64,000 nucleotides of DNA from Gammaproteobacteria bacterium (lineage in GTDB: Bacteria; Pseudomonadota; Gammaproteobacteria; Steroidobacterales; Steroidobacteraceae). Positions 53,161 through 62,512 of this stretch are shown here, one piece after another. The number at the start of each line of letters is the position of its first letter. Position 1 is the stretch's first letter. Where the stretch lies: positions 1 through 64,000 of the forward strand of contig PKRE01000004.1 in assembly GCA_017577615.1 (NCBI GenBank). Direction: 5' to 3'. Made by a program: the position numbers and the translations under genes. The notes under the pieces were generated by a model. The model was not told the DNA's origin and ran no database searches. It was given only the letters and a program-made list of their open reading frames with translations.

Positions 53161-54675
53161 ATGACCGCCACTGCTGCCGCAGCGACGACCGCTTCGGTCG
53201 GGCGCTACCGCTGGGTCATCTGCGCGCTTCTGTTCTTCGCCACCACGATCAATTACATCGACCGCAACGCGCTGTCGGTGCTCAAGACGACCTTGCAGGC
53301 CGATCTCGGTTGGAGCGAGGTCGATTACGGCTGGATCACGTTTGCATTCACGGTCGCGTACGCTGCCTTCCCTTCAATAACGGGGCGGGTGATCGATCGT
53401 TGGGGAGTTAAGAAGAGCCTGGCGGTGGCGCTCGTGCTCTGGTCGCTCATGGCGGCCGCACACGGTTTGGTCGGCACGGTGCTCGGCTTTGTGCTCGTGC
53501 GTTTCTTTCTCGGTGTCGCCGAGGCGGCCAACTTTCCTGCTTCCATCAAAGCGGTCGCGATGTGGTTCCCACAGCGGGAGCGTGCGTTGGCGACCGGACT
53601 GTTCAATTCCGGAACGAACGTCGGCGTGATCGTCTCGTTCATCACGGTGTGGCTTGCGACCACATTCAGTTGGCAGGTCGCTTTCATCGCCATTGGCGCG
53701 ATCGGTCTGGTGTGGCTGGTGTTCTGGCAGCGCGCGTTCTACCCGCCGGAGGAGCATCCACGGCTTTCTCGCGCCGAGCTCGAGTACATCCAAGCAGATC
53801 AGCCTCCGAAACAAGAGACGCTGCGGTTGCCGTGGACGCAACTGTTGCGCTACCGGCAGATCTGGCCGTTCCTCATCGGCAAGCTGATCACCGATCCGGT
53901 CTGGTGGTTCTTCCTGTTTTGGCTACCGTCGTACTTGGAGCGGGAGCGAGGGCAGAATCCGCTGCAAAGCGCTTCGTTGCTTGCGCTCATCTACACGGGC
54001 GCGACGATAGGCTCGATCGCAGGCGGTTGGTTGTCGGGCCATCTGATCCGCCGTGGCTGGCCCGTCGGCAAGGCACGCATGGGCACGATGTTCATCGCTG
54101 CCGCGTGCATGCCAGGCTCCATCATCGCTTATTACACGGACAGCTTTGCGCTCAGCGTCGGGTTCATCACGCTTGCGACCGCCTGTCACCAGGCGTGGTC
54201 GGCGAACATCTTCACGTCGGCGACCGACATGTTCCCGCAGAAGGTTTCTGGCTCGGTCGTCGGTCTCGGGGCGACGACCGGCGGCATCGGTGGCATGTTC
54301 ATGACCCTGCTGGCAGCGCTCGCCGTGCAGTGGACAGGCAATCAGCAGATCGTATTCATCGTCGCTGGGCTCATGCATCCGCTCAGCCTGCTGATCTATT
54401 GGGTGTGGCTGAAGGGTCGTTTCGAACAGGTCGATCTCGCGGCGGCACGAGACATGTCGCGCTCGCACGCACCGCTCATCGTATCCGGTGCCGTGATCGT
54501 CTTGATCGGTGCGGCGTTGATCGCGCTGATCGCTGCGAACTGGAACGTCTGCGTTGCAGCTGCAACGCTCTCGGGTGCCGCGACGGCAGTCACCGCGGCA
54601 GGCGGCGTTGCGCTCATTGGGCTGACGCTCGTCTATGCTGGGTTGCCGCAGAGGAGGGCAGTGCGCGCAGCGTGA
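53161..54675 (+). CDS. ExuT-type hexuronate transporter (MFS)
   Basis: 504 residues from ATG 53161 after a long leader. RWVICALLFFATTINYIDRN is the TM1 of the ACS family; FFLGVAEAANFPASIKAVAM and YRQIWPFLIGKLITDPVWWF are typical of hexuronate/gluconate transporters. After the usual 12 helices, residues about 435-500 add two more hydrophobic segments (LIVSGAVIVLIGAALIALIA; TAAGGVALIGLTLVYAGL). It probably imports glucuronate. An in-frame upstream start (53056) lacks support. Confidence 0.88.
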   Translation: MTATAAAATTASVGRYRWVICALLFFATTINYIDRNALSVLKTTLQADLGWSEVDYGWITFAFTVAYAAFPSITGRVIDRWGVKKSLAVALVLWSLMAAAHGLVGTVLGFVLVRFFLGVAEAANFPASIKAVAMWFPQRERALATGLFNSGTNVGVIVSFITVWLATTFSWQVAFIAIGAIGLVWLVFWQRAFYPPEEHPRLSRAELEYIQADQPPKQETLRLPWTQLLRYRQIWPFLIGKLITDPVWWFFLFWLPSYLERERGQNPLQSASLLALIYTGATIGSIAGGWLSGHLIRRGWPVGKARMGTMFIAAACMPGSIIAYYTDSFALSVGFITLATACHQAWSANIFTSATDMFPQKVSGSVVGLGATTGGIGGMFMTLLAALAVQWTGNQQIVFIVAGLMHPLSLLIYWVWLKGRFEQVDLAAARDMSRSHAPLIVSGAVIVLIGAALIALIAANWNVCVAAATLSGAATAVTAAGGVALIGLTLVYAGLPQRRAVRAA

Positions 54676-54755
54676 GCCGGCGTACCTGCACGGCTTGTGT
54701 GCGCGAGCGCGAACCGCAACGAGGTGATCAAATCGTTGCGGCCGCGCAGAGTGAC

Positions 54756-56174
54756 TTACAGCCGGTACGCTTGCTTGGGAAGTCGATAGGCAAGGTCGCG
54801 GGCGACTTCGACCGCCTCGGTTTCCGTGATGCGGTGCTCGGCAACGAGCCGCGCCAAAAAGGCGCAATCGATGCGGCGGGCGACATCATGGCGCGCAGGA
54901 ATCGAAAGAAAGGCGCGCGTGTCGTCGTTGAAGCCTACGGTGTTGTAGAAGCCGGCCGTTTCCGTTGTCTGCTCACGGAAGCGCATGAGCCCTTCAGGGC
55001 TGTCGTGGAACCACCATGCAGGCCCGAGCTTGAGCGCTGGATAATGTCCAGCGAGCGGTGCCAGCTCACGACTGTAAGTGCTCTCATCGAGCGTGAAGAC
55101 GATGATCGTGAGGGACGGATCGTTGCCGAAGCGGTTGAGCAACGGGTGCAGCGCACGAACATAGTCGGTCGCCATCGGAATATCGGCACCGACGTTCGGG
55201 CCAAAGCGCTCGAACAACGAGGTATTGTGGTTACGCCAAGAGCCAGGATGGATCTGCAGCACGAGGCCATCGTCGAGGCTCATGCGTGCCATTTCCGTCA
55301 GCATCTGCGCGCGGAAGAGCTCCGCATCGCCCGGTTCAGGCGTTCCGTGGACGATGCGCGTGAACAGAGCGGCCGCCTGTGCCGGCGACAGGTCGGCCGT
55401 GTTCGCCGTCGGATGGCCGTGATCGGTCGACGTGGCACCCATCTTGGCGAACTCGGCACGCCGCACTTGGTGTGCTCTGAGATAGCCGCGCCATGTGAGC
55501 GTGTCTTCGCCGGTGATTTCGCCGAATTTTTCGACATTGGCGCGAAAGCCGATCGTGTCCGGGTCGACGACGGGATCGGGGCGATACGCAGTGATGACAC
55601 GTCCCTGCCAGCCGCTGGCTCTGATCTTGGCATGATGCCGCAGATCGTCGAGGGGTGACTCGGTGGTCGCCAACACTTCGATGTCGAAACGCTCGAACAG
55701 CGCGCGCGGACGGAACGCATCCTCGCGGAGCTTGGCCGCGATCGTGTCATATGCGTGATCGGCGTTTTCCGCAGTGAGCGGCACGTCGAGCTCGAAAACG
55801 TTGGCGAGCACCCAGTCGAACCAAATGCGAGTTGGGGTACCGCGGAAGAGGAAGTAATGCGATGCGAACAAACGCCAGATCTTACGCGGATCTGTTTCGA
55901 TCTCGGTGCCATCCAGCGTGCACACGCCGAAGTCTTCGAGCCGTACCCCTTGGCTATACAACATGCGAAAGATGTAATGATCGGGAATGAGAAGCAGTGT
56001 GGCAGGGTCCGGGAACGGCTCATTGTCCGCGAACCATTGCGGGTCAGTGTGGCCGTGCGGGCTGATGATCGGTAAATCACGCACCTCCGCGTAGAGCGTA
56101 CGCGCGATGCTGCGCACGTTCGGGTCGGCCGGAAACAGTCGATCGGGGTGTAGTCTGTCGCGCACGTTTTTCAT
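54756..56174 (-). CDS. uxaC: Uronate isomerase
   Basis: 472 residues from ATG 56174, with GAGGT upstream. PIISPHGHTDPQWFADNEPF is the HxH metal site; IEVLATTESPLDDLRHHAK and IIVFTLDESTYSRELAPLAG follow. It converts D-glucuronate to D-fructuronate (and galacturonate to tagaturonate). An extension to 56225 adds a Cys-rich, non-conserved stretch and is rejected. Divergent from manD. Confidence 0.97.
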   Translation of the reverse strand: MKNVRDRLHPDRLFPADPNVRSIARTLYAEVRDLPIISPHGHTDPQWFADNEPFPDPATLLLIPDHYIFRMLYSQGVRLEDFGVCTLDGTEIETDPRKIWRLFASHYFLFRGTPTRIWFDWVLANVFELDVPLTAENADHAYDTIAAKLREDAFRPRALFERFDIEVLATTESPLDDLRHHAKIRASGWQGRVITAYRPDPVVDPDTIGFRANVEKFGEITGEDTLTWRGYLRAHQVRRAEFAKMGATSTDHGHPTANTADLSPAQAAALFTRIVHGTPEPGDAELFRAQMLTEMARMSLDDGLVLQIHPGSWRNHNTSLFERFGPNVGADIPMATDYVRALHPLLNRFGNDPSLTIIVFTLDESTYSRELAPLAGHYPALKLGPAWWFHDSPEGLMRFREQTTETAGFYNTVGFNDDTRAFLSIPARHDVARRIDCAFLARLVAEHRITETEAVEVARDLAYRLPKQAYRL

Positions 56175-56341
56175 GCTGACCTCGTCCCAATGAGTCATGA
56201 AGCTCGCGCAAGTCTTGCCACACACACATGACTGGCTCGAGCGAATGCGGCTCGGCAGGCAAGGGTTGATAGTATCTCACGCCGCAGGGTTGCGGCACGA
56301 CGGTTGTTATCGAATGTAGGTTCTCTCTAGGAGCAGTGGCG

Positions 56342-57598
56342 ATGACTCAACAAGAATCGCAAATTCGTGCGGAAGGATCGGTGCGTGATCGAGAGATCGT
56401 CGCTGCGCGGGTCATCATAACGTGCCCGGGGCGGAACTTCGTGACGCTGAAAATCGAAACTCGCTCCGGAGTGTATGGTCTTGGCGATGCGACGCTGAAC
56501 GGACGCGAGCTCGCCGTGGCTTCATACCTGCAAGATCATGTCATCCCAAACTTGATCGGGCGCGATGCCGGACGGATAGAAGATACATGGCAGTTCCTGT
56601 ATCGCGGCGCCTACTGGCGGCGCGGCCCTGTCACGATGACAGCCATTGCGGCCGTCGACGTCGCGCTGTGGGACATCGTTGCCAAGCTGGCGGGCATGCC
56701 ACTCTATCAGCTGCTCGGCGGACGTTCGCGCAACGGTGTGCTCGTCTACGGTCATGCGAACGGTCGCGACATCGAAGAGACCGTCGACGAGGTCGGCAAG
56801 TACATCGAGAAGGGCTACCGCGCGGTGCGCGCCCAGTGCGGCGTACCCGGCATCGAGAAACCCTATGGCGTCTCCAGTCTCAAGACCGCCTATGAGCCGG
56901 CCGAGAGCGAGCTGCCCGTCGAAACGATATGGAACACGACGAAGTATTTGAACGTCGTGCCGAAGCTGTTCGAGAAGCTACGCGCAACCTACGGCCCGGA
57001 AATCGAGCTGCTTCACGACGGTCACCACCGCATGACGCCGATAGAAGCGGCACGTCTGGGGCGCGATCTCGAGCCATATCGACTCTTTTGGCTGGAGGAT
57101 GCAACGCCCGCCGACAATCAGCTCGCATTCGAAGTGATTCGGCGCCACACGATCACGCCGCTTGCGGTCGGCGAGGTGTTCAACTCCATCTGGGATTGCA
57201 AGCAATTGATCGAACGCCAGCTGATCGATTACATCCGCACCACGATCGTCCATGCGGGCGGTATCACTCATGTGCGCCGCTTGGCGGATTTCGCTGCGAT
57301 CCATCAAGTACGCACCGGGTTTCATGGCGCCACAGATCTGTCGCCCGTGTGCATGGGAGCCGCGTTGCACTTCGATACCTGGGTGCCGAACTTCGGCATT
57401 CAGGAATACATGCAGCACACCCAGGAAACGAACGACGTCTTCCCCCACGACTACACGTTCCGTGACGGACGTCTGCACTGCGGCGAAAGCCCCGGCCACG
57501 GTGTGGATATCGATGAGAAGCTCGCGGCGAAGTTTCCGTACTCGCCCAAACAACTGCCGATTGCGCGGCTCGAGGATGGAACGATGTGGGACTGGTAG
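56342..57598 (+). CDS. manD: D-mannonate dehydratase, ManD type (enolase superfamily)
   Basis: 418 residues from ATG 56342, eight bases after TAGGAG; GTG 56336 is too close to that site. LLHDGHHRMTPIEAARLGRD, LFWLEDATPADNQLAFEVIR and VGEVFNSIWDCKQLIE hold the metal ligands; VRTGFHGATDLSPVCMGAAL is typical of the high-activity ManD group. It makes 2-keto-3-deoxy-D-gluconate and replaces UxuA. UxuB, which supplies mannonate from fructuronate, is not in the window. Confidence 0.95.
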   Translation: MTQQESQIRAEGSVRDREIVAARVIITCPGRNFVTLKIETRSGVYGLGDATLNGRELAVASYLQDHVIPNLIGRDAGRIEDTWQFLYRGAYWRRGPVTMTAIAAVDVALWDIVAKLAGMPLYQLLGGRSRNGVLVYGHANGRDIEETVDEVGKYIEKGYRAVRAQCGVPGIEKPYGVSSLKTAYEPAESELPVETIWNTTKYLNVVPKLFEKLRATYGPEIELLHDGHHRMTPIEAARLGRDLEPYRLFWLEDATPADNQLAFEVIRRHTITPLAVGEVFNSIWDCKQLIERQLIDYIRTTIVHAGGITHVRRLADFAAIHQVRTGFHGATDLSPVCMGAALHFDTWVPNFGIQEYMQHTQETNDVFPHDYTFRDGRLHCGESPGHGVDIDEKLAAKFPYSPKQLPIARLEDGTMWDW

Positions 57599-57697
57599 CG
57601 GCACACGCGCTACCAGTCCGGAGGCCGGCGACTGAAAGCCAGCTCGAGTGGCACGTATCAACGTTGGAGCACCTCACTGGGCGCTGTTGCCCTGGCT

Positions 57698-57719
57698 CCG
57701 AGCCTCTAGCCTCTAGCCC
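57698..57719. repeat. Heptad array after manD, converging on aguA stop
   Basis: gagcctc, tagcctc, tagccct are three heptads; the preceding cactgggcgctgttgccctggc (57675-57696) is a loose counter-arm. It lies between the convergent ends of manD and aguA. Confidence 0.6.
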
Positions 57720-59879
57720 TCAGTGATGCCCCGGCGCGTATGGGAACTCGAGCGACTTGTAGTATTCGAGCGAGTGCTCGGGAGGGTCGTAGCCTTCCGG
57801 AATCGGACGGCCGCTGAAGGTCTGGAAGTACGCGATGCAGGCATCGCGCCACCACTTCGCTTCTTTCTCTTGAATAGCTAGGAATGCGGCCACTTGAGCG
57901 TGTCGCTCTGCGTCGACAAAGTCTTTGAGACCGTCCCAGGTGCGCCTCATTTCCTTGACTGTTTCGACGCCGCGTGTGTAGGCGTGCACGAGCTCGTCCC
58001 AGAGAGTGCGTCCGGACTTCATCTTGTAGTCCCATGGAACGTGGTGGAACCAAAGCAGATATTCGTCGGGAACGCGCTTCAGGTTGCCGAAGATCTTGGC
58101 GACCTCAGGTGCGTACTGTGCCACTGCGTTGCTGCCGGTCGCTGTACGATCGAATCCGATGCCTTCCTTGGTCGCACGGTGGTAGTACACCGACGTCCAA
58201 TCCGCGCGCGGTCCGCCTTCGACCCACGGGCCGGGACCATAGTGATGTCCGCGTGCCATGAGATGATGTAGACCGAGCGGAGTCATGTAGTCGACCACCG
58301 CTTCACGCGATTTCATCATCATGTCAACGACGGTGGCGACGAAGCGCTCGTCGTTGGAGAACGTCATGCGCGCCCATTCAGCGGCGATGTCGCGAGTGCT
58401 TGCATACGGATCCCACGCCAGGCGACCGAACACGTACCAGTTGGCCTGATCAAAATGCGATCCGGTCCAATTACGATCCGTGCCGATGTTCGCTACGCCC
58501 GCCATGCCGGTGCGCGCATAGCCGTGCAGGGAGCCATCGATCACTTTGGCCACGGTCGAGCCTTTGCCTTTGACGTAGGTATCGGCATCGAGCACTTCCT
58601 CGAAGAGCGGGCCTAGATAGACAAGGTGCGTCGCAAAGCCCAGGTATTCCTTGGTGATCTGGAACTCCATCATGAGGGGCGTCTTCGGCATCGCCCCGAA
58701 AAGTGGATGGAACGGCTCGCGCGGCTGAAAATCGATGGGGCCGTTCTTGACCTGCACGAGCACGTTCTCGTGGAACTTGCCGTCGTAAGGCACGAATTCG
58801 TTGTAAGCCTGCTTGGCGCGGTCCTCGGGCTCTTCGTCCGAGTACACGAAGGCGCGCCACATGACGATGCCGCCGTACGGCGCCACGGCTTCGGCGAGCA
58901 TGTTGGCGCCATCGGCATGCGACCGTCCATAATCTTGCGGACCGGGTTGACCCTCTGAGTTCGCCTTCACGAGGTAGCCGCCGAAGTCGGGAATGTAGCG
59001 ATAGATCTCTTCCGTCTTCTGCTTCCACCAGCGTCTCACCTCAGGATCGAGCGGATCGGCGGTGTCGAGGCCGCCGATCTCGATCGGTGCGCTGAAGCGT
59101 GCCGTGAGGTACACGCGAATGCCGTATGGGCGGAAGACGTCGGCCAGCGCAGCAGCCTTTTCGAGGTACATGGGCGTCAGCGCGATGGCGTTCGCATTGA
59201 CGTTGGTGAGCACGGTGCCGTTGATGCCTAGCGAGGCGTTCGCCCGCGCGTAGTCGGTGTAACGAGGGTCGAGATAGTCGGGCAGCTTGTGCCAATCCCA
59301 GAGCGATTGGCCGGCGTAGCCGCGCTCGACGGTGCGATCGAGGTTGTCCCAGTGATTCAGAATGCGAATTTGGATGCGCGGCGCGCTGGCTACGTCGAGC
59401 GCCTCGAACGAGTGTTCTGTCTGCAACAGTCGCAGAAAGTGGAAGACGCCATAGAGCACGCCGATGTCACTGTTCGCCGCAATGACGTGCGCCGGACGGC
59501 CGTGCACGGCAACGCTGCGCAGCACGTAGCCTTCTTGCCCGACCTCCTGCAACGGCAGCTCGAGCGCTGCGATGATTGCCGACGACTCGGGCGTGCCGAA
59601 CACCACGGCACCCGCAGCAGGTGCTTCTCTGAGCGGGATGTCTATGCCGAGAATGCCGGTCAGCCCTCGCTCGAGCTCGCGCTGTGCGGCGGCGAGCGTG
59701 GGGGATGCAGCGTTCGTGACGATGTGCGTGACTGCTGATCGATACTGCTGCAGAACGTTGGGTGAAGCCTGCCGATAGCGCAGCCAGAGCTCGTATCCGT
59801 CCTCGCCGAAAGCAGGACCTGCGAGCAAGGCGCAACAGAGCAGCACGATGCGGCGGAATAGACGGTTTGCGTAGCACAT
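57720..59879 (-). CDS. aguA: Alpha-glucuronidase (GH67), exported
   Basis: 719 residues with signal peptide MCYANRLFRRIVLLCCALLA. GH67 signatures: DFGGYLVKANSEGQPGPQDY contains the catalytic acid Glu, and VQVKNGPIDFQPREPFHPLF the Asp and Glu of the paired base. LNHWDNLDRTVERGYAGQSL is also conserved. It removes (4-O-methyl)glucuronic acid from the non-reducing end of xylo-oligosaccharides, probably in the periplasm. It is divergent from lacI, separated by 233 bp with a GACCAATT half-site at 60061-60068. Confidence 0.97.
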   Translation of the reverse strand: MCYANRLFRRIVLLCCALLAGPAFGEDGYELWLRYRQASPNVLQQYRSAVTHIVTNAASPTLAAAQRELERGLTGILGIDIPLREAPAAGAVVFGTPESSAIIAALELPLQEVGQEGYVLRSVAVHGRPAHVIAANSDIGVLYGVFHFLRLLQTEHSFEALDVASAPRIQIRILNHWDNLDRTVERGYAGQSLWDWHKLPDYLDPRYTDYARANASLGINGTVLTNVNANAIALTPMYLEKAAALADVFRPYGIRVYLTARFSAPIEIGGLDTADPLDPEVRRWWKQKTEEIYRYIPDFGGYLVKANSEGQPGPQDYGRSHADGANMLAEAVAPYGGIVMWRAFVYSDEEPEDRAKQAYNEFVPYDGKFHENVLVQVKNGPIDFQPREPFHPLFGAMPKTPLMMEFQITKEYLGFATHLVYLGPLFEEVLDADTYVKGKGSTVAKVIDGSLHGYARTGMAGVANIGTDRNWTGSHFDQANWYVFGRLAWDPYASTRDIAAEWARMTFSNDERFVATVVDMMMKSREAVVDYMTPLGLHHLMARGHHYGPGPWVEGGPRADWTSVYYHRATKEGIGFDRTATGSNAVAQYAPEVAKIFGNLKRVPDEYLLWFHHVPWDYKMKSGRTLWDELVHAYTRGVETVKEMRRTWDGLKDFVDAERHAQVAAFLAIQEKEAKWWRDACIAYFQTFSGRPIPEGYDPPEHSLEYYKSLEFPYAPGHH

Positions 59880-60112
59880 GATCTTCCCAAACAGTGACGA
59901 GGATCGAGGCTGACTCCTGGCTTAATGGGGTGCGACGGAGCCGTTGTTCTCGTTCCGGTTTGCGGCACGTGGCAGCCGCGCCGCGGCCGGCCGCAGTTGC
60001 TCCGTATCGCTTGTGTCCGCCCGTGGGGACGGTGCAACGGGCATTGTAGCGGTTCGCAGCGACCAATTCCGCCGCTCGGCAGGCAAACTACCGCGACATA
60101 AAGTAGGATAGG

Positions 60113-61270
60113 ATGCTCGAGAATGAGATCGGAAGGCGTGCGGCATTGGGCGCTTTGCGTCCGCACGAAGCGGCACTCATGGCGAATGAAGTGAAATCCG
60201 GACGTCGCAAGGGAACGGCGGTGACGATCCACGAGGTGGCGCGCAGAGCGGGCGTCTCGCCGATGACTGTCTCGCGCGTCATCAACGGTAAGAGCAACGT
60301 TCACGAGGCCACCCGCGCGGCGGTGCTGCGCGTCGTGCGCGACCTCAACTACACGCCCAATCCCGCGGCACGTTCCCTCGCCGGCGCGGAAACCACGCGT
60401 GTTGCGCTCATCTACTCCAACCCCTCCGCGTCGTACTTGAGCGAGCTGCTGGTAGGCGCGCTCGACGGCGCGCACCGCAAAGGCGTGCAGCTCGTTCTCG
60501 ATCGCTGGGGCGACTTGAAGCCGGCGGGCGAACGCGCGGCGGCGCGCAAGCTAGCGCGAAGCATCTCGGGCGTGATTCTGCCGCCACCATTGTGCGAATC
60601 GAAGACGATCTCGGCCGAGTTCGTGGCTGCGAAGATTCCCGTTGTCGCGGTGGCCGCGGGTCCCTTCCGCGGCGATGTCTCGTGCGTGCGCATCGACGAT
60701 TTTGCTGCGAGCAAGGAGATGACGGAGCATCTGATTCGCGCCGGGCACACGCGCATTGGGTTCATCAAGGGCCATCCGAACCAAACCGCGAGTGAGCGGC
60801 GTTTCGCAGGATTTCGGGCCGCCATGGAGGAAGCAGGGCTCGCAGTTGATCCGACGCTCGTTCAACAAGGGTACTTCACCTATCGCTCGGGCTTGGAGGC
60901 GGCAGAAGCGCTGCTGGCAAAAAAGCGGCCGCCGACGGCCATTTTCGCAAGTAACGACGATATGGCTGCTGCCGTGATCTCAGTCGCGCACCGCAAGGGC
61001 TTCGAAGTGCCGCGCGACTTGTCCGTGGTTGGCTTTGACGATACGCCGACCGCGACGACGGTTTGGCCCGAGCTCACGACCATTAGACAACCGATCTCTG
61101 CCATGGCGGAGGTCGCGCTCGAGTTGCTCCTGCGGGACATGCGGCGTTGCAAAGACGGAGAGCCGCCGCTCGCCGTCGAGCACGTCGTGGCGCACGAGCT
61201 GATCGTGCGCGATTCCGTTGCGCCACCGCGAAATGAAGCCCGCACGCCCACACGCGCGAGTCAGGCATGA
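60113..61270 (+). CDS. LacI-family transcriptional regulator
   Basis: 385 residues from ATG 60113 (ATG 60179 gives 363). HTH: VTIHEVARRAGVSPMTVSRV; hinge NPAARSLAGAETTRVALIYS; effector domain with ASNDDMAAAVISVAHRKGFE and VPRDLSVVGFDDTPTATTVW. Likely responds to a sugar of the xylan pathway. Its stop overlaps the xylX start (ATGA), so regulator and enzyme are co-translated. No operator was identified. Confidence 0.92.
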   Translation: MLENEIGRRAALGALRPHEAALMANEVKSGRRKGTAVTIHEVARRAGVSPMTVSRVINGKSNVHEATRAAVLRVVRDLNYTPNPAARSLAGAETTRVALIYSNPSASYLSELLVGALDGAHRKGVQLVLDRWGDLKPAGERAAARKLARSISGVILPPPLCESKTISAEFVAAKIPVVAVAAGPFRGDVSCVRIDDFAASKEMTEHLIRAGHTRIGFIKGHPNQTASERRFAGFRAAMEEAGLAVDPTLVQQGYFTYRSGLEAAEALLAKKRPPTAIFASNDDMAAAVISVAHRKGFEVPRDLSVVGFDDTPTATTVWPELTTIRQPISAMAEVALELLLRDMRRCKDGEPPLAVEHVVAHELIVRDSVAPPRNEARTPTRASQA

Positions 61271-62400
61271 TCGAACATCTACCTGAGGATTGGCAGCGCG
61301 CCACGCTCGTTGGACGCATGCTCTCGAGTGCAGGTCCGACGCCCATCCTCGTGCGCGAGGGGCAGGTCTACGATGTCGCGCGCGTCGCTCCGACGGTTTC
61401 ACAATTCCTGGAGACATGGAGCGACAGTTTCTCGGGCGGTGAGGCGCTCGGCCCGCTCGAGGCGTTCGCGTTCGAACCCGCCTATGCACGCGAACGCATG
61501 CCTCGTCTGCTTGCTCCGATCGATCTTCAATGCATCAAAGCGTGCGGCGTGACGTTTGCGGTCTCTGCGATCGAGCGTGTCATCGAGGAACGCGCCCGCG
61601 GCGATGCAGCGCGCGCAGAGGCAATCCGGGCCGACTTGCGCGACCGTATCGGAACGGACATTCGCACGGTGAAGCCTGGCTCGCCGGCGGCGCAACGGCT
61701 CAAGCAAGCGCTCATTGCCGATGGGCTCTGGTCGCAGTATCTCGAAGTGGCGATCGGTCCAGACGCAGAAGTATTCACGAAGGCACCAGTGCTCTCCGCC
61801 GTTGGCTGGGGCGATTGGATCGGTGTGCGCTCCGATTCGGCATGGAACAATCCGGAACCTGAAATCGTCCTCGTCTGCACGAGCACGGGGCGCATCGTAG
61901 GAGCGACGCTCGGTAACGATGTGAACTTGCGTGATATCGAAGGGCGCAGTGCGCTGCTTCTCGGCAAGGCCAAGGACAACAACGCCTCCTGTGCGATCGG
62001 TCCCTTCATCCGACTATTCGACGGCGAGTTCACGCTCGATCACGTGCGCAATTGCGTCGTGCGTCTGGAGATCGAAGGCGAAGATGGTTTTCGCCTCGAG
62101 GGCTCGAGCACGATGGCGTTGATCTCGCGCGATCCCGAGGAGCTGGTCGCGCAAACGATCGGCGCTCACCATCGTTACCCGGACGGATTCGTCCTGTTCC
62201 TCGGGACGATGTTCGCTCCGATCGTCGATCGTGATGCCAAGGGCCTCGGCTTCACGCACAAGCGTAATGATGTCGTGCGTGTGTCGACGCCGCGCTTGGG
62301 TATGCTCGTGAACAAGGTCACCACGTGTGAAAGCGCGCCGCCCTGGACTTTCGGCATCGCAGCGCTCATGCGCAACCTTGCAAGTCGGGGGCTGTTGTAG
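61267..62400 (+). CDS. xylX: 2-keto-3-deoxy-xylonate dehydratase (XylX, FAH family)
   Basis: 377 residues. GRMLSSAGPTPILVREGQVY, GVTFAVSAIERVIEERARGD, GIGPDAEVFTKAPVLSAVG-like AIGPDAEVFTKAPVLSAVGW and GNDVNLRDIEGRSALLLGKA resemble Caulobacter XylX closely over the whole length. It dehydrates 2-keto-3-deoxy-D-xylonate to 2,5-dioxopentanoate (ketoglutarate semialdehyde). It overlaps the LacI stop by four bases. The last enzyme of the pathway, the semialdehyde dehydrogenase, is absent from the window. Confidence 0.92.
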   Translation: MIEHLPEDWQRATLVGRMLSSAGPTPILVREGQVYDVARVAPTVSQFLETWSDSFSGGEALGPLEAFAFEPAYARERMPRLLAPIDLQCIKACGVTFAVSAIERVIEERARGDAARAEAIRADLRDRIGTDIRTVKPGSPAAQRLKQALIADGLWSQYLEVAIGPDAEVFTKAPVLSAVGWGDWIGVRSDSAWNNPEPEIVLVCTSTGRIVGATLGNDVNLRDIEGRSALLLGKAKDNNASCAIGPFIRLFDGEFTLDHVRNCVVRLEIEGEDGFRLEGSSTMALISRDPEELVAQTIGAHHRYPDGFVLFLGTMFAPIVDRDAKGLGFTHKRNDVVRVSTPRLGMLVNKVTTCESAPPWTFGIAALMRNLASRGLL

Positions 62401-62442
62401 GGGGCGCGGGACTGGGGCTCGGGGTGTGAGCACGAATGAATC

Positions 62443-62470
62443 GGGAATAGGGGATAGGGAACAGGACAGG
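62443..62470. repeat. Heptad array after xylX
   Basis: gggaata, ggggata, gggaaca, ggacagg: four regular heptads, preceded by ggactgg, ggctcgg, ggtgtga (62409-62429). A loose counter-arm, caggcccctc, lies near 62505-62514. It lies between convergent xylX and gntR. The unit gggaata is unlike any other array here. Confidence 0.8.
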
Positions 62471-62512
62471 CCGCCGCACGTGTCGCGGCCGTAGCGCAAG
62501 ACTCCAGGCCCC

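Noticed and set aside
53562..55658. 698-codon plus-strand ORF
   Set aside because: Out-of-frame shadow of the MFS transporter running into antisense uxaC; no domain content.
59880..60112. Full GntR operator before aguA/lacI
   Set aside because: Only a half-site GACCAATT (60061-60068) is present; the left half does not match.
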